A stretch of 64,000 bases of DNA from Isoetes taiwanensis (lineage: Eukaryota > Streptophyta > Lycopodiopsida > Isoetales > Isoetaceae), in contig JAJEKV010000419.1 in assembly GCA_021234155.1 (NCBI GenBank), forward strand, positions 124,001-188,000. Reading direction: 5' to 3'. The translations under genes were made by a program, and so were the position numbers. The notes under the pieces are model-generated. The model searched no databases. It saw nothing but the letters and a program-made list of their open reading frames with translations, and was not told the origin of the DNA. Positions 30,043 to 49,324 of this stretch are shown here, piece after piece. Positions within the stretch are counted from its first letter, which is position 1. Each line of letters opens with the position of its first letter.

Positions 30043-31274
30043 TGTTCATATTACAGTTTTTTCAACTAACACATGCAACTGAAATGCTTCAGGCTAGTGG
30101 ATTCATAACTTCACATGCGCATCAGCATGTTCTGCAGATGATAATGATATAAGTACCAATCTATGCGAATGTTCTCAACTTTCTTTACGTCGACTGTTCT
30201 ATTTCTTGCACCATCATTGCTGACATTACATGATTCACAAGTCTCTCGAACCAGCTTGTAAAACAATTGAAATTGCAAACATGGGTCAAGAATGGTTCCA
30301 CAAGTAATTACAGGCTATATGCAACTGTTCAATTTTTTCCAGCTAAGGGTGATCAATCTTCATGATCAATCTTTGTCAACTGAAACCAGACAATATATCT
30401 TCAACAACTTAAGTCAACATATGTTGAAGTGCTTCTATAGAGTTTTATGCCCTATCAGAGGTATATGCACGGATTTCAAAAATCGTTTTCTTCATAAACT
30501 TCACATAAGCATCGGGACTGTCTTGCAGACATAGTTAAAAATTTCAGCAATTGCCTCTGCTAGAACAGTATTACAATGTATTAAAATTTCCTAGCAAATA
30601 GAAGAAATCTTACTGGGTCATCAAGTTCTTATTTGGTACCGCAATATCATTAGTTTTGACCCCATCCTTGTCTCCACCCTTGTCTGCTAATGTTTCCCTA
30701 AGGTGCATTGAAGAACTAAATGCATGGGACTGTGGCAATGCTGCAAAATCATTATGTAGTTAATATAACAACCAACCAAAATTATAAATAGCCTTGAATA
30801 CAACGGAGGACTCTAATGTATTGTTAATAAACTGAAATTGCAATCATATGGTGCAAATTTCTGTGCTCAATTTCTGTTCTCAACATTTTTGTGCTTGATG
30901 TTGCAATAAAAATGGGTGGAAATGGTTGCCAAACTCTGAAGATAAGGCACATACTCACTTGTGATCAGCAAAACCTAGGAGGATAGAAACAACATTAACC
31001 AAATGTGAACAAAATGCTGCTAATCAACCTGCATGGTATGTTGGGCAAAGGACGAAGTCCTTAGGAGAAATAACACCACCCCGTAGAAGGAATGAAATCC
31101 AGGCCATAATTGTATAAACTTAAGCAATTTAAAGAGGCTCAATTTAAAGCATTGAAGTGTATCAAATATAAGACAGATATGCATTTCCAAATTGGAAATG
31201 TAGTTATAATTGACATTATTATGAAGCAAGAACCTCACATATATTCTTTCTAATGCGCCAGTCAGTGCACAACA
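30043..31274. other. AT-rich spacer, no gene recognised
   Basis: Only short frames without protein-like character are present. No repeats of note were seen. Confidence 0.4.
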
Positions 31275-31400
31275 ATCCCATCGATCCGAGCCATCGGATC
31301 GCCATTCTGGGAAAGGACGAGCGCCTATATTAGGCCATTGTCGTTTTCCGCCTGGTTATCGGCGTCTTCTCACAGCAGCATTCTTCGTTCTCGTAGCTTC
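31275..31400 (+). repeat. GC-rich module, copy 1 of 2 (other copy 40537-40660)
   Basis: Shares CCCATCGATCCGA, GATCGCCATTC, GGGAAAGGAC, ATTAGGCCATTGTCG and GGTTATCGGCG with 40537-40660 in the same order and orientation, 9.3 kb away. Contains TATATTAGGCC, possibly a TATA-type promoter. Could be two ends of a large decayed element or two copies of a promoter or leader module. Confidence 0.65.

Positions 31401-37788
<6,388 letters not shown>

Positions 37789-37828
<40 letters not shown>
37789..37828. repeat. (TC)20 microsatellite, 3' side of the LINE
   Basis: Directly follows the ATTTC tail. Probably the other half of the split target repeat. Confidence 0.95.
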
Positions 37829-37830
<2 letters not shown>

Positions 37831-38689
37831 TTGTGCAAATGTGGTTTTAGCGTGCTTCCTATTTGCTGCATTTGCTCCCATGTCCATTTCATTTCGTAAT
37901 CCTTAGCATCATATTTTGGGGTTATTTGTTACGATTCATCTTGTTACAGATTCAATTTTGTCTGGACATGCGTCCTTCCTGTTGGTTTGGAATTTCTTTA
38001 GGATGATGGGAGAGCATTGGCCTTTTGCACTTATGGGTGCATTTGTATGGGTTTCACTTGATCATTACAGTGTTTTTTCATAAGGTGTGTTTTTGCACGT
38101 GTATATTGCTGTTAGCATAGGGGGTTAACCGTCCGCGGTGGCATATTATCCTACATGTATTGTCCTTTTCATCTCTGGCACCTTATGTTTTTCGTCATTC
38201 TTGTTGTTTACCTTGATATTATCCCTATATTGCATTCATGTGATCTATTTTAACTTTTTATGTTCGGCATCATTTCACTTTGCCTTTTTCTAATAGGGTA
38301 TGGGGTCCAAGTTTGAGCTATGATATAATTGCCATTTTTATTTGGGATATAACCTGTGATTTTACAAATTTTAGACCTTTTTATGCACATTTTTGGATGT
38401 TGTCAATCTCTTGTGTTTGGAACCTTGGTGCCTAGGGCTTTTATTCCACATTTACGTTCCCTTCCTCACAAATTTCATGCTTGTTAGGGTTCTTAGGATG
38501 GTGCATGAGGTATTATCTTGGGCGCATTTTATTTTTGTGCATGGTGCTAGTCTTGGGGAATTCCTTTCTAGCTGGTTGTTGCGATTTTTTTTCACTATAA
38601 ATTGTGCTCTCTTATTGCAGTTACTTGTTATTCTTTTTTATTATTTATCGTTATTGTTGGGATCCATGATGAGGGGTTCCGTTTCCTCC

Positions 38690-39144
38690 GTTTTTTTGCT
38701 CGCTATGCAGGGTCCACATGTTGAGGTTCGTACTCACGGTTGCTGGCGGTCCTCGTCCTCTCGGGCTTGCTACGTGTTTGCCGCTTCGCCGCTTGGTCGT
38801 TGGCGCCCCTCTTCGTCTCACCCTCGCTACGTGCTTCGTGCCCGACTCGACCCTTGGAGTTTTCGCGGCGGCTAGGCTTATAGTTTATGCAGTTCCGCCT
38901 CATTTTATTGTTGTGCTCCGTTCGCTACGTGCTTCGTGACCAAACTCCACGCTTGGCGGTTTCGCGGCGACTCTCTCTCTCTCTCTCTCTCTAGAATTGT
39001 TCTGTCTGTCTGAATGTTAATATTTAATTTTTTCCAAAGGAATACCTTACGGTCACATTTATTATACTGTCTTACATTTATTTAGTTAAGGTTTGGCTTC
39101 AATGGGTTTAGCTTTTGCTAAGGTGTTCTACGTCTCTCTCTCTC

Positions 39145-39220
<76 letters not shown>

Positions 39221-39810
39221 TTTGTCGTTCGCCCTTTTCTGTCCCATTCAAGTATTTTGTGACACATTTTCCACCTCTTTGTCCTTTGTGGCTATATTTC
39301 TTCTATGTATATTCTATATTTGGTTTGGTCTGATACTGGGACTTGAATATTTGGGGATTGCATTTAAGATTTTTTCTTCTTTTTTGGCATGATCATCGGG
39401 GAGCTTTAGTGTTTGTTGGTTCCTTTGTTCACTTTATTAGTGCACTTATTTGTTGTTTCCTGAAGTTGTATTTTCTAATCTCGACCATGGGTGACGGGTG
39501 ATATTGGTTCGGTGTACCAATTTTATGGATTTGGGAGCTTCTTTGTTTTCGTTAGCTCCACTTTGTCATGTTCATGATGGGCTTATTTTTCGTGCATAGC
39601 TTTGCTCACTATATATGATATAATATTACATAATCATTGTGTCAGTTTCGAGACGTTAGACGTGGTTGACTTTTCATGTTCTTTTAGCCCATAGTTTTTA
39701 TCATTCTTCCCCGTTTTCTCCGTTTTTTGCTCGATATGCAGGGTCCACATGTTGAGGTTCGTACTTACGGTTGCTGGCGGTCCTCGTCCTCTCGCGCTCG
39801 CTACGTGGTG
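38690..39810 (+). repeat. Duplicated ~85-bp module, copies 1.03 kb apart
   Basis: 38692-38780 and 39722-39808 share CCGTTTTTTGCTCG.TATGCAG, then GGTCCACATGTTGAGGTTCG and GGCGGTCCTCGTCCTCTCG, with only a handful of differences. Each begins after a T-rich tract ending TATGCAG, like an intron acceptor, so they may be duplicated exons of a noncoding or leader transcript. Confidence 0.7.
39133..39217. repeat. (TC)n microsatellite
   Basis: About 85 bases of CT repeats with one CCCC interruption near the start. The third TC-rich tract within 3.5 kb. Confidence 0.95.
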
Positions 39811-40205
39811 TGCGACTCTCCTCAACATCTCCATGTTTCTCATTCCATCTTTAGGTCTATGCATTTTTACATTCCTATGCGGTTCCTTTGTTCACTTATC
39901 TCCCTCTAGATGTTGACCACAGGTTCGGCAGGCATAATGGCCATTCACGGACTTCGTCCGTAACCGTGATTCATATCATATGTGCATTGTACGCATTAAC
40001 GTGGTTTGTTTTTTCATCGCCTTGTTGCCTTGTTCGCCTCGCTTTATCATCCTCAGATGTCTCCTTCCTCCATTTCTTCGGCCTCGGCGGCCATATCCTT
40101 TTTTCATCAAATCTTCAACCTTCCCCTCCTCGATCCTCTCTCCGGCGGCCCTCTTTTTCGTTCCTCGCCTTCTTCTTTACGTCCTTTATCTTATCCGACC
40201 GCCGG

Positions 40206-40306
40206 GGGTGGTGGTGGGAGTGTCTTTCGCTATAGGCTTGAATCCATCCCAAAGGGGTGGTGGTGGGAGTGTCTTCTGGCTATAGGCTTGAATCCATCCC
40301 AATATG
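40206..40306. repeat. 50-bp tandem pair
   Basis: Two adjacent copies of GGGTGGTGGTGGGAGTGTCT...CTATAGGCTTGAATCCATCC. Confidence 0.85.
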
Positions 40307-40536
40307 GTACTCATTCGGCTCATCGGGGAGGAGCTTCAGCAGCTGCGGCTCGGGGAGTTCCGCATGAGGTCGCGTGCTCACTTTGCCGGTCCGGGCGCTT
40401 CTTCTTCTCTCTCTCGTTATGTAGCCCGGCGATCCCGACTCAACACTTGGAGGTGTCGCGCGGCCGGGCTTATAGTGGAGGAAGTCCTTTGGTAGTCGGC
40501 GGTTTTGTGTCTTTCATGAGTCCTTTCCTTGAATCC

Positions 40537-40660
40537 CATCGATCCGAAAGCCATCCGATCGCCATTCGGGGAAAGGACCGGCATATTAGGCCATTGTCGC
40601 TTTTCCCTACCGGTTATCGGCGCCTTCTCACAAAGAGCATTCTTCGTTCGTGAAGTTTCC
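40537..40660 (+). repeat. GC-rich module, copy 2 of 2 (see 31275-31400)
   Basis: Same ordered words as copy 1. It is preceded by GGCGGTTTTGTGTCTTTCAT, which recurs (CGGTTTTGTGTCTCTTGC) at about 41405, hinting at a third partial copy. Confidence 0.65.
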
Positions 40661-41540
40661 CCTTTCCCCCGCTGCGTGCATACCTCTTTTTCATTTATAT
40701 ATATTTTTATTTGTTCATGCACTTTTTCCACTTGTGGGTGTGGCTTTTCCATGTTGTTGTTTCCTTCGCATTCTACTATGTTATTCTCCACCTGTGGGTG
40801 CTGCTATTTTTTTCCACCTTGCGGGTGAGGCATATTTTGATATAGTGAATTTCCACCCGCTGGGTGCTGCTTTTTCCACCCTAGGGGTGATGCTATCTTT
40901 TCCTGTTATGTTCTTTTTCTACCTATTTTTATTTCTCATCTCTTCGGTCCTTTGTTGATCCAGTTTTTTTATGGTTATGCTTGTTTTGCGGTTCTAACCA
41001 TTACGGGTGTTTTTGGGAGTTCTTTGGTCTTGCAGGTTTTCTTATATTCCACCAGTTCCTGGGGACTTGCCGCGTTTCTGTTCGTCCTCCTCTTCGTTAC
41101 CTTCGGGGATCTCACCATTGGCTGGGGTCGTGCTCTATGTTCACCTTCGCTCTCGTCCGGTTTCTCTCTGTTCTCCAGGCAACACATTCGAGGTTGGTGG
41201 CGACCATTTCTCATTAGGGTTTTCCTCGAAAACCCGAAAGGGCGAGGATTTTTATCCCGATGAGAAGTTGTCGCCATTGCCCTCCTATATTGCCTTGGCA
41301 TATTTTTTTATGGGGTAGTTCGATATTGTTCCTATGGTCAGCTACCCCTCTCTCTTCCAAACATTGTATACTGCTGCTGTGATGAATGACAAGCCTACCT
41401 ACGCCGGTTTTGTGTCTCTTGCGAGTCCTTTCCCAGAATTTCTGAGTTATTATTTGATTTGGAGCAAAAAGGAAAGGATCAGATGTTTAAACCCTAAAGG
41501 CTTACAAAGGCATGGATCGAGCTACAAATAGAATAGAATA

Positions 41541-44500
41541 GAATAGTTTTTTTAACGTCCACGGAAGAACGACTATAAGCTCATTGAAATTGGAAAAAAG
41601 TCTGGCATTGATTTTACTCTGCAAAATATATAACATTTAGGAACGGAGCTGAGATGTAGAAGTGGGTGAGTTGGTTGCATCACCTCAACGCTTTTCACTA
41701 CACTAACGTGATACATTCTGGACAGTATCCATTTCATGTTGGAATTCTAGACCGAGAAACCAAATCCAAAAATTCTAAGAACAGATTGAATCATACCTTT
41801 GAGTTTTCAATGCAGAACCTGCAGAACTGGTTGAGCTCTCAGACATCCATGCTCTGCTCAGTCTCTCAGTGAAGAAGTATAAAAAGGTCAGCAAATATTG
41901 GTAAAAGAAAACAGGAAAAATGTGCACAAAATAGAAGAAGAAAATGTGCACATAGAAGGAGCCCCATTCGGCCCACTCAAAGTGATATAGCCATGGAAAT
42001 AGGGGAAAAATGTAAGGAGCTCACACACGGCAGATCAAAAAAGAAAAAATATTAGGTGATATGCCGGATTGCAATACAATGCAACATCGAACAGGCTTTT
42101 CTTCGGACCAAACCTGCCGGAGGTGCCATAGCCAAGAAAATAAAGGTTCCACTTCTTGAACGAATAGATCTGAGATGCAGAGGCCAGAGGCAAGTCCAGC
42201 TATATGGGCGCTTTGAAAAAATGATTCGAACTGAGAATTACCTGAGTTCAATTGTGGCACCTGAGTTCAAATTCTTGGCATTCAATTCTGCCAACAATAA
42301 TTCCGCAAGGGGAACACAAACGGGAAGGGAACGCCGCATGCGGCGTAACATGTGGTGTTCCATGGCACGGAACCCAACCACATCCAAAAATAAAAAAGAA
42401 GGTTTGGGAACAATAAATAATGGGGCATATTCAAATACAAGGGATATTGATAAGGATGTAAGTGAAGCAGATCTGGCACCTGAGCATATTGATAAAGCTA
42501 GAGAAATAAGATCCATGGAAGATCCTAATGGAGAATAGCAAAGCGTCAAGTACATTCCCACAATCAAGAACTCCAAAGCTGGTGCACAAGATACCACTCT
42601 CAAATCCAGAACGATCGGGTTTGATTTAGGAGATTTGAAATTTCTAGTTAAAAACTAAAATAGATAAAGGACGCAATATAGATAGTAGAGTACGGAAAAT
42701 TTTTATGCTCTATGCTTAGAAATCTGAAATGACAATTGTAATTTATTCATACAAGATATTTATCGCGGCAGCCAAGGTCCTTGCGAACATTTTCTCTTCA
42801 CCAACATGCTTATTGATTTGAATTATATCTATTTGATATCAACACATGGTGATATGTTGTGTGTAGTCAAAATTATATGAAGATCCCAAGGCTGAGTGAT
42901 TCTTCATGAAGGGATAATGATATTTATGAGACGCTCTAAGACGGCTGATGGGGAATCCCAAGGGGGGCAGGATATAAATACACAAAGGGGAGAAGACACT
43001 TCAACTAGACTCAAGAAGCGGATTTATCTGCTTATCTCAAAACGCAGATAAATCGTACTTATGAATGTTTGGACTTGATGTCATAAGGTCAAGTCTTTCC
43101 AATAATGGAATTATGGAAATTATGGCTATAAACCATGAAGTGGAAGCAACAAAACTACCACAAATGCCGATTATGCATTAATGGATGCAACTTTTGTGAC
43201 CGTCTTATATAATGGCTAAAGGCATTGAGAGTGGTCAAGTGGGAGCCACGCGACCTATCTATGATGGAATTAGGATTTGGATAATAAGAATGAATGTTGC
43301 AATTCCTATGGCTTCACTAATCCCTTAACAAAGAAACTATTTTGGTCTATTCTATTCTCTAAAAAAGCTATAGTGGCCAAGCAGACTCACAAAAGAAAAA
43401 ACCAATAAAAAAAATCCATAAACAATATGACAGGTTGAAATTCACAATAAAAAGATGTAAGCATTAAAAAACTCATGAATCAAAGATCAATCTAGCACAA
43501 TGAGGAGACCCCAAAATAGTCTCAACTCTGTTGGGCTTTGAATACCCTTGCCTTATGAATTTTTAGGACTCTTTGCAGAACCTTTTTCCCTCTTTTAACA
43601 AACTATGGCAGTGAAGCAAAGGAACTTTTGCAGCTAAGGAACTGAAGGTGGAGAATTTCTATAATCATTAGAAGATACGTTTGCTTTTTATGTGATTGAA
43701 GATGCAATTTCGATGACTATTCCGAAATGGTTACAGGATTAGCTTAAGTACTGCAAAATCCTTCCACGCCAAATCAATCATTGCATAAGTCGAATCTTCC
43801 CACATCAATTCCTCCACAAATTGACTCTTGCAGAAAGATTCTTTTAATTAACTCTTGCACATCCAAGCTTCCTAGAAATTTGCAAATTAATCCTTGCTTG
43901 CCAATTTATTGCTTCCGTCTTTCATTTCTTGCAAAATAGTTGCTCTTGCAAGTAGATATTTTTTACTTGGCAAAAATAATGAGAGGAAAAAGGAAATCAT
44001 CAGGAGTCCTAACTTCTTGCCAGAAGATGTTTTTAGAATAAGAAATGTCTATAATGGCTTGATAGCTTTATCATCATCATAGTTACTACCAGATGAACCA
44101 TTTGTGTTTTTGTGCACTTCAAGCGCAAAAGCAAGGAATCTCCTCAAAACCGATCTACTAGTTAAAATCAACCAGTAGCAGCCCAAATCGGTTGAAGCAT
44201 TAGCAGTGTTGGTTTGGTCACAAGATTTGTCAGAAGAGAATTTTCAAGCGTTTGTGAAGGAATACAAAAGCAGGGATTATTCTTACCATAGTGGCTACAG
44301 AGAAAGCATGCGAACAATTGATTTGCCAAGCCTATGAAGCCACCAAAGTACTGGAAAATAACTCCAAAAGCACCCACTACAAAAACTGGGAAACTTTGGC
44401 GTAGACTTCATAAATTCTTCTTTTGAGAAAATTCTTGCCTCTTTTCCTCAATCCACATGGTAACTAAAATACCGTGGATTTAAAGCAAGCGAAGTAAAGT

Positions 44501-45140
44501 ACAGAGACTGATTGCTTGTAGGGCAAGAAATGGAAAGATCCACCCGAGGAATCCCCCAAATCTGATGGGTTTAATTTTGGCTATGGTCTTCTCTGTGTCA
44601 AGCCAAATGCATCCTCAGCATAAAAAAAATTAGGTTCAATAAAATATTAGAATCAAGCAAAACAAGGTGCTGCGCACAGAGGGTTGCCCTCCGTGTCCTG
44701 AAGGTGAAGTGGCTTAAATCATACTTCAAAGCCATGTTTTCACAATCAATCAAAATTGCTACTTCAGACCATACAATACTTGATACCATGACTTTATAAA
44801 GATTGGCCTAAAGAAATCACTAGTTCTTGTCATCATAACAACCCCAAAATTTGTGCTACGTGTAGTTTTTTGTTGTGTTTTTTGTAAAAAAACAACTAAG
44901 ATGCGTATTTTTTGTATGTGGTTTTTTACACAACAGAACACAGAACACGCGTAGTTTTTAAGGGTGGTTTTTAGACAAAAATAACGCGTGTACTTTTGAT
45001 GTACTTTTTAAAAGTTGCCATTGTTTTTAATGGTTGTTTTTCTCAAAAAGTATATGTAATTTTAAAGAAGACTCTACAATGGTCTTTCATTAATCTTGAC
45101 GTGTTGTTTTTACACAATATGATATGTAGTTAATAAAAAG
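41541..45140. other. Intergenic, no gene recognised
   Basis: A 160-residue plus frame at 42056-42538 and its minus-strand counterpart at 42603-42238 overlap, and neither has a recognisable domain. The rest is AT-rich with short frames. A (GAATA)4 run lies at about 41530. Confidence 0.35.
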
Positions 45141-45340
45141 ATTAACACATTATTTTTTAAAACAAGGTATTGTTTCAAGTGTTGTTTTTGCTAAAAAGGA
45201 ATGAAAACCACCCAAGGCCTTTGTTTCAACTATTGTTATAACACATTGTTTTTTAAAACTAGATATTGTTTCAAGTGTTGTTTTTTCTAAAAAAAAATAA
45301 AAACCCCCGATAGCCTTTGTTTCAACTATTGTTTTTACAC
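45141..45340. repeat. ~95-bp tandem pair, T-rich
   Basis: Two copies of TTAACACATT.TTTTTTAAAAC, TATTGTTTCAAGTGTTGTTTT and GCCTTTGTTTCAACTATTGTT. Upstream, 44830-45130 has looser repeats of GTAGTTTTT/ACACAA words, probably older copies. Confidence 0.8.
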
Positions 45341-46409
45341 AATACAAGAATTTGTCGCTGTGGCCTTCGCCGCCGCTTTGTGCTTTTTGGTTTGTATGTT
45401 CAAAGATAAAAGAAGCTATAGGTAATATGAAGCATATGGAATATATGATATTACTATGAGAAAGGAATACATGCCTCTAACGACATGGATGATGAAATAT
45501 AAATTGATAAGAATAAGAAAAAAAATCAAAACTAATACAAAGCAAATATCATAGGGTACTTGGTTTACCATCCAAATGGACCATCTAGAAACATCATCTC
45601 CAAGGTAAGTTCCCAATCAGCATGACTAGATAAGAATAGACACTTCATAGCCACTAACCACTGGTGTTGCCGAAACTCCTCTTAAGGATTTGATCAAGCA
45701 AGAGGCTGGGGAAAGTACCCAAGATATAAGACTGTGCTTTTGGGAATGAACACAATTCAAGAAAGAGGCCATAACTAGTTGGGCAATCCGATTAGACTCT
45801 CTCCACATATTCAGTAATATTTCCACTCTTTTTGCTTCTCCGTCATGTTAAGGCTTTTTTTTTTTCCCTTTTTTTCTTTCTTTTTTCTTAACATGTGCTT
45901 CAAGAGGCGATACGTGGAAAAGTTCGGAGGGCAAAGTTACATCATGTTTCACCAAGAATGTATTTTTTCCTGGCTTTCTGATGTAGCCTCCTACTTTATA
46001 TTATCCTGATGTAGCCTCCTACTTTATGTTATGCTTTCATGTAGATGTGTTTTAGATGAATGCTGGTGGAGACATGCATAAAGGCTGTTGTAGGACGGAC
46101 CGACGAGTACATATAGTTCTCTTGGGCCTGATGTAGCCCAGGTTTAAATCCTAAGGGGTATTGTCTCGTATTTTTATATGTTCCCTATTTTTCATTTTAA
46201 ATTTTTACATCATGTGAAAGTGGACCATTGATCCCAGGAATATCCTGGATGTCATAGTCCCATAGCTTGATTAGGCTTCATGCATTTCAATTTTGATTGT
46301 TTATAATCCTGAAGTAACGACAAATTTTTCCGTGCAACATATGGAGAATATGGAGTTTAAAGTAGTAAATGGAAGTGGCAATATATGCACCAAAGTAATC
46401 TCTCCATTT
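45341..46409. other. Intergenic, no gene recognised
   Basis: AT-rich. A 28-bp unit (TGATGTAGCCTCCTACTTTA) is repeated in tandem at about 45980-46035. This is the 3' flank of the minus-strand gene that follows. Confidence 0.4.
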
Positions 46410-47958
46410 TCACTCTAAGAATACCTGGAAACGATCTCCATTACTATCTACAATATCCAATAGCTGCTGTCCACTTTCCAATTCCCCATTCAAATTCACT
46501 GCTGAGTTCTCCACTGCGGCTCGCAAGTCCAATCCAGACACTCCTGTGTCATTTAAAATGCAAATGCACCTCAATCATAAGATGACGACAAGGGTATCTA
46601 TTTTCTTAGAAACTGATGTTAACATTACCAGTCACGATGTTTGACAAACCATCCAGAAAACCAGCCTGCAGATAAAAGTGTCCGTTAGACAGAAGACAAT
46701 AGGTGAAATTTTCAAGTCTTAACATCTTTATAGAAGCACACTTACTGGGATCCTGAAATCAAGCTTGACTTTGCCATTATTTGGTCGGACCACTACCCTC
46801 AAAAGGCGCGACCATAGTCCTGGGAGAGACCTCTGATTGTCTTCTTCAGTCATAGTCACAATTTCCGTTTCTGATTGTTTATGTTCTTCATCAATTTCAG
46901 GTATGCTTAACGGAGTGTTGCATGGTGTGGACTCTTCCGCACTTGAGAAGGATATCATTGACTTTTCTGTAGAAGTAGAAAACGTTATTCAAAGGATGGA
47001 AAATGCAAATGATTACTAATAGCTTTTTCGACAACAAAGGTTGTTCAACTTTTACTGATATCTGCAGATGACATAGGATCCACATATGAAACATAGTGCT
47101 TTGCATCTTCGTAGTACTGATTAAACCCCATTATTTCTTTGATCTCCATAAAAGATGGCATCATGCTCGGCCGTGGGAGGCGTCCACCCTTAAGAGCATC
47201 TAAGGCATCCTGCAGATAGCTATCAGAGTGAGTGCATCCTTCTATGGTAGCAAATTGTGACCATTCAATCCATTATGTTTTTGATAAACTACGCTTGTTG
47301 GTGCATTAGACACCGAAACCCTATGAATTCAGTTTAAGTTTATTTTCATGATGCTACTATTATCATAGAATCCAAGGTGTATAAAGCAAGAGACCATTCG
47401 GCGGACTCACATGGTATGTTCTTCCTACAAAACAAATGAGAACTTGCAATGGGTGTAAAAAAAGTGCCCTAAGGAAATGGAGCAAGCTTAGGGGCAGTTA
47501 TCACATAAAGGAAAGAATCTAAAATTAAGTACATGACAAATGCTAATAGAACTGACAGAACGTGGTATTTCCACAGAAACTGTGATTTGGATCAACAAGA
47601 ATAAATAATCATTGTACAAGCTATTCCTCAAGTGAAAGTAGCTTCCAAGCATTCAAAAAGGCCATGCACTTAAAGCATCGTGACATGCTGAACCCAAATA
47701 CAAGTCTGGAGACTTTAAAATACGTCTGAGAGTAACCACAGGAAGCTCTTTATAGGAAGCTAAGCATATCCGCTTATTCGATGTACGTGAAGAAGCATTG
47801 CACGGATTATTTCTGACATTTGGTAGGATATGCAAATGCAGGTTAGCTCTTAAGCCAGTCCACCGATGAAGACTAGAGCTTCTGCGTGCTGTTTTGAATG
47901 AAATGCTTGGATCAGCAGCGCGAGAAGGCTGTGAAATAGAGCAGTGAAGAGCTGCCAT
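46410..47958 (-). CDS. Multi-exon host gene for a probable plastid-targeted protein, family not recognised
   Basis: Four consecutive exons join with matching phases and consensus sites: 47209-47056, 46966-46746, 46665-46629 and 46543-46410, ending LLDIVDSNGDRFQVFLE then TGA. Protein words include RPSMMPSFMEIKEIMGFNQ, SMISFSSAEESTPC, RLLRVVVRPNNGKVKLDFRI, AGFLDGLSNIVTGVSGLDLR and AVENSAVNLNGELESGQQ. A likely first exon upstream starts at ATG 47958 with MAALHCSISQPSRAADPSIS, a Ser/Arg-rich, acid-poor N-terminus like a chloroplast transit peptide; the junction between it and 47209 is unresolved and another exon may lie between. No stop or frameshift was found in the four exons. It is the only gene in the window that looks fully functional. 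Confidence 0.6.
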
Positions 47959-49170
47959 CTCTATTTCTGCTCCGATCCTTGCAACTGCGGACATAAATTC
48001 TGAAAGGAAAATCTTCGGTCTGCCCTGCCAGTTACTCGGTTGGAGCATCCTGGATCCAGAATGCAAATGACCGAGAGTTTACAGCGAATAGTAGGTTTGG
48101 AGCAGTCATCAGCATATTCTAGGTATATTTTAGCATATACCTAGGATATGCCATAAACCCAGATAAACAAGGGTTTGCCCCCCTAGGGGCAACCCTAAAA
48201 TGAAACTGCATTATATATATTGTGACAAATATATTAGTATCATTACCTATTTAGTTGCCATCCTACTTTTGATGCTTTTATAGTGCTACACGCTTCAACT
48301 ACGTCTGTTTCAGTTGTTGATAAGCTCTAGATGTGGTTCATCATGTTTCAGATTTGTATTATGTAGAGATGTCCCGTTATACAATTGTACCTTTGTTGTT
48401 AATGTTGCTAGTTCCTTTCAGCAGCCTAAGAGTATCATCAATCAGGGTGATGCTCGGATATGTGTCCCTCTTAAGAGGAAGTTCGACAAAAAAAATATCC
48501 AGCAGTTATATTAGCAATTTGAAATCTGGGGCTTACTTTGGTTATAGAAACTCTAAGGCTACAAGTAGCTCTGCACATAGGGACTATTTTCCTTTGGGCT
48601 TTTAACGTGTACTTTAGTCTCATGTACTTGTTTTCATGATTCAGTGATGAATATATATGTCATCCTTATAAAAAGAAAAAAAAAGTTATGATGTACAAAC
48701 CTCTTCACTGCACCTGGAAATCCAAACTTTCAAAGCGCTTTCTTGATCCTCTTCTAAATTTCATTGGCAACCACCCAATTAAAGGTAACTTAACAATAGA
48801 AAGAATTTTAACTTAAACTTAACAGCGGGTGCTAATGTACCCTTATTATCTAAGTATTGTTTGCTAAACAGTTTTGGTAATGATTCTACCTTTCATTGTC
48901 TACTTCTCATGAATTATTGTTAAAATAAAATGACTAGTTTGATAGGCATGTGTTTCTTCAATAAACGCAGTTGGCATACATGGAGTAATTACCAAGAGGT
49001 GGGAACACAACATGCGTAAGATAGTAAAGGGACGTGCACTGGAAATGTGTAAGAAGAATTAAAAAAAAAAGGAGGAAAAGAAGAAAGAAAGAATGATTTA
49101 CATCGTCCACGGAAACCAATTGGCCTATAGTTGGAAAAAGAACGATGAAAAGTGATTTAACAATAAATAT
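47959..49170. other. 5' flank of the plastid-type gene and intergenic DNA
   Basis: Contains the promoter region on the minus strand but no clear TATA box could be fixed. No other gene is recognised. Confidence 0.35.
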
Positions 49171-49324
49171 AGCACTAGATACCTTGTGTTTGATCCGTAT
49201 GCACTTAGATGATAGCAATATGCCTTCCTGAATGATACAGGTACATGTACATATATGGCACTAGATACCTGTGCGCGATTAAGATGCATTTAAGATGATA
49301 ATAATATGCCTTCCTGAATGATAC
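49171..49324. repeat. ~70-bp near-tandem duplication
   Basis: GCACTAGATACCT.GTG and ATATGCCTTCCTGAATGATAC occur in the same order at 49171-49241 and 49258-49324. Confidence 0.7.

Larger units (their letters stand above)
37829..41540. other. T-rich noncoding stretch with recurring GC-rich modules
   Basis: Continues the composition seen before the LINE. No gene is supported. It contains the modules and repeats listed separately (38690-39810, 39133-39217, 40206-40306, 40537-40660), plus CTACGTGCTTCGTG pairs at about 38829 and 38925 and a short (CT)n at 38971-38992. Confidence 0.4.

Noticed and set aside
24185-30043. One 5.9 kb TIR transposon with 30-bp inverted ends
   Set aside because: Each end is a complete Helitron 3' terminus (hairpin plus CTAG before T), two Helitron 5' ends face each other in the middle, and no target duplication flanks the pair.
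42056-42603. Overlapping 160- and 121-residue frames
   Set aside because: The two strands compete for the same bases, no domain or splice context is seen, and base composition equals the flanks.
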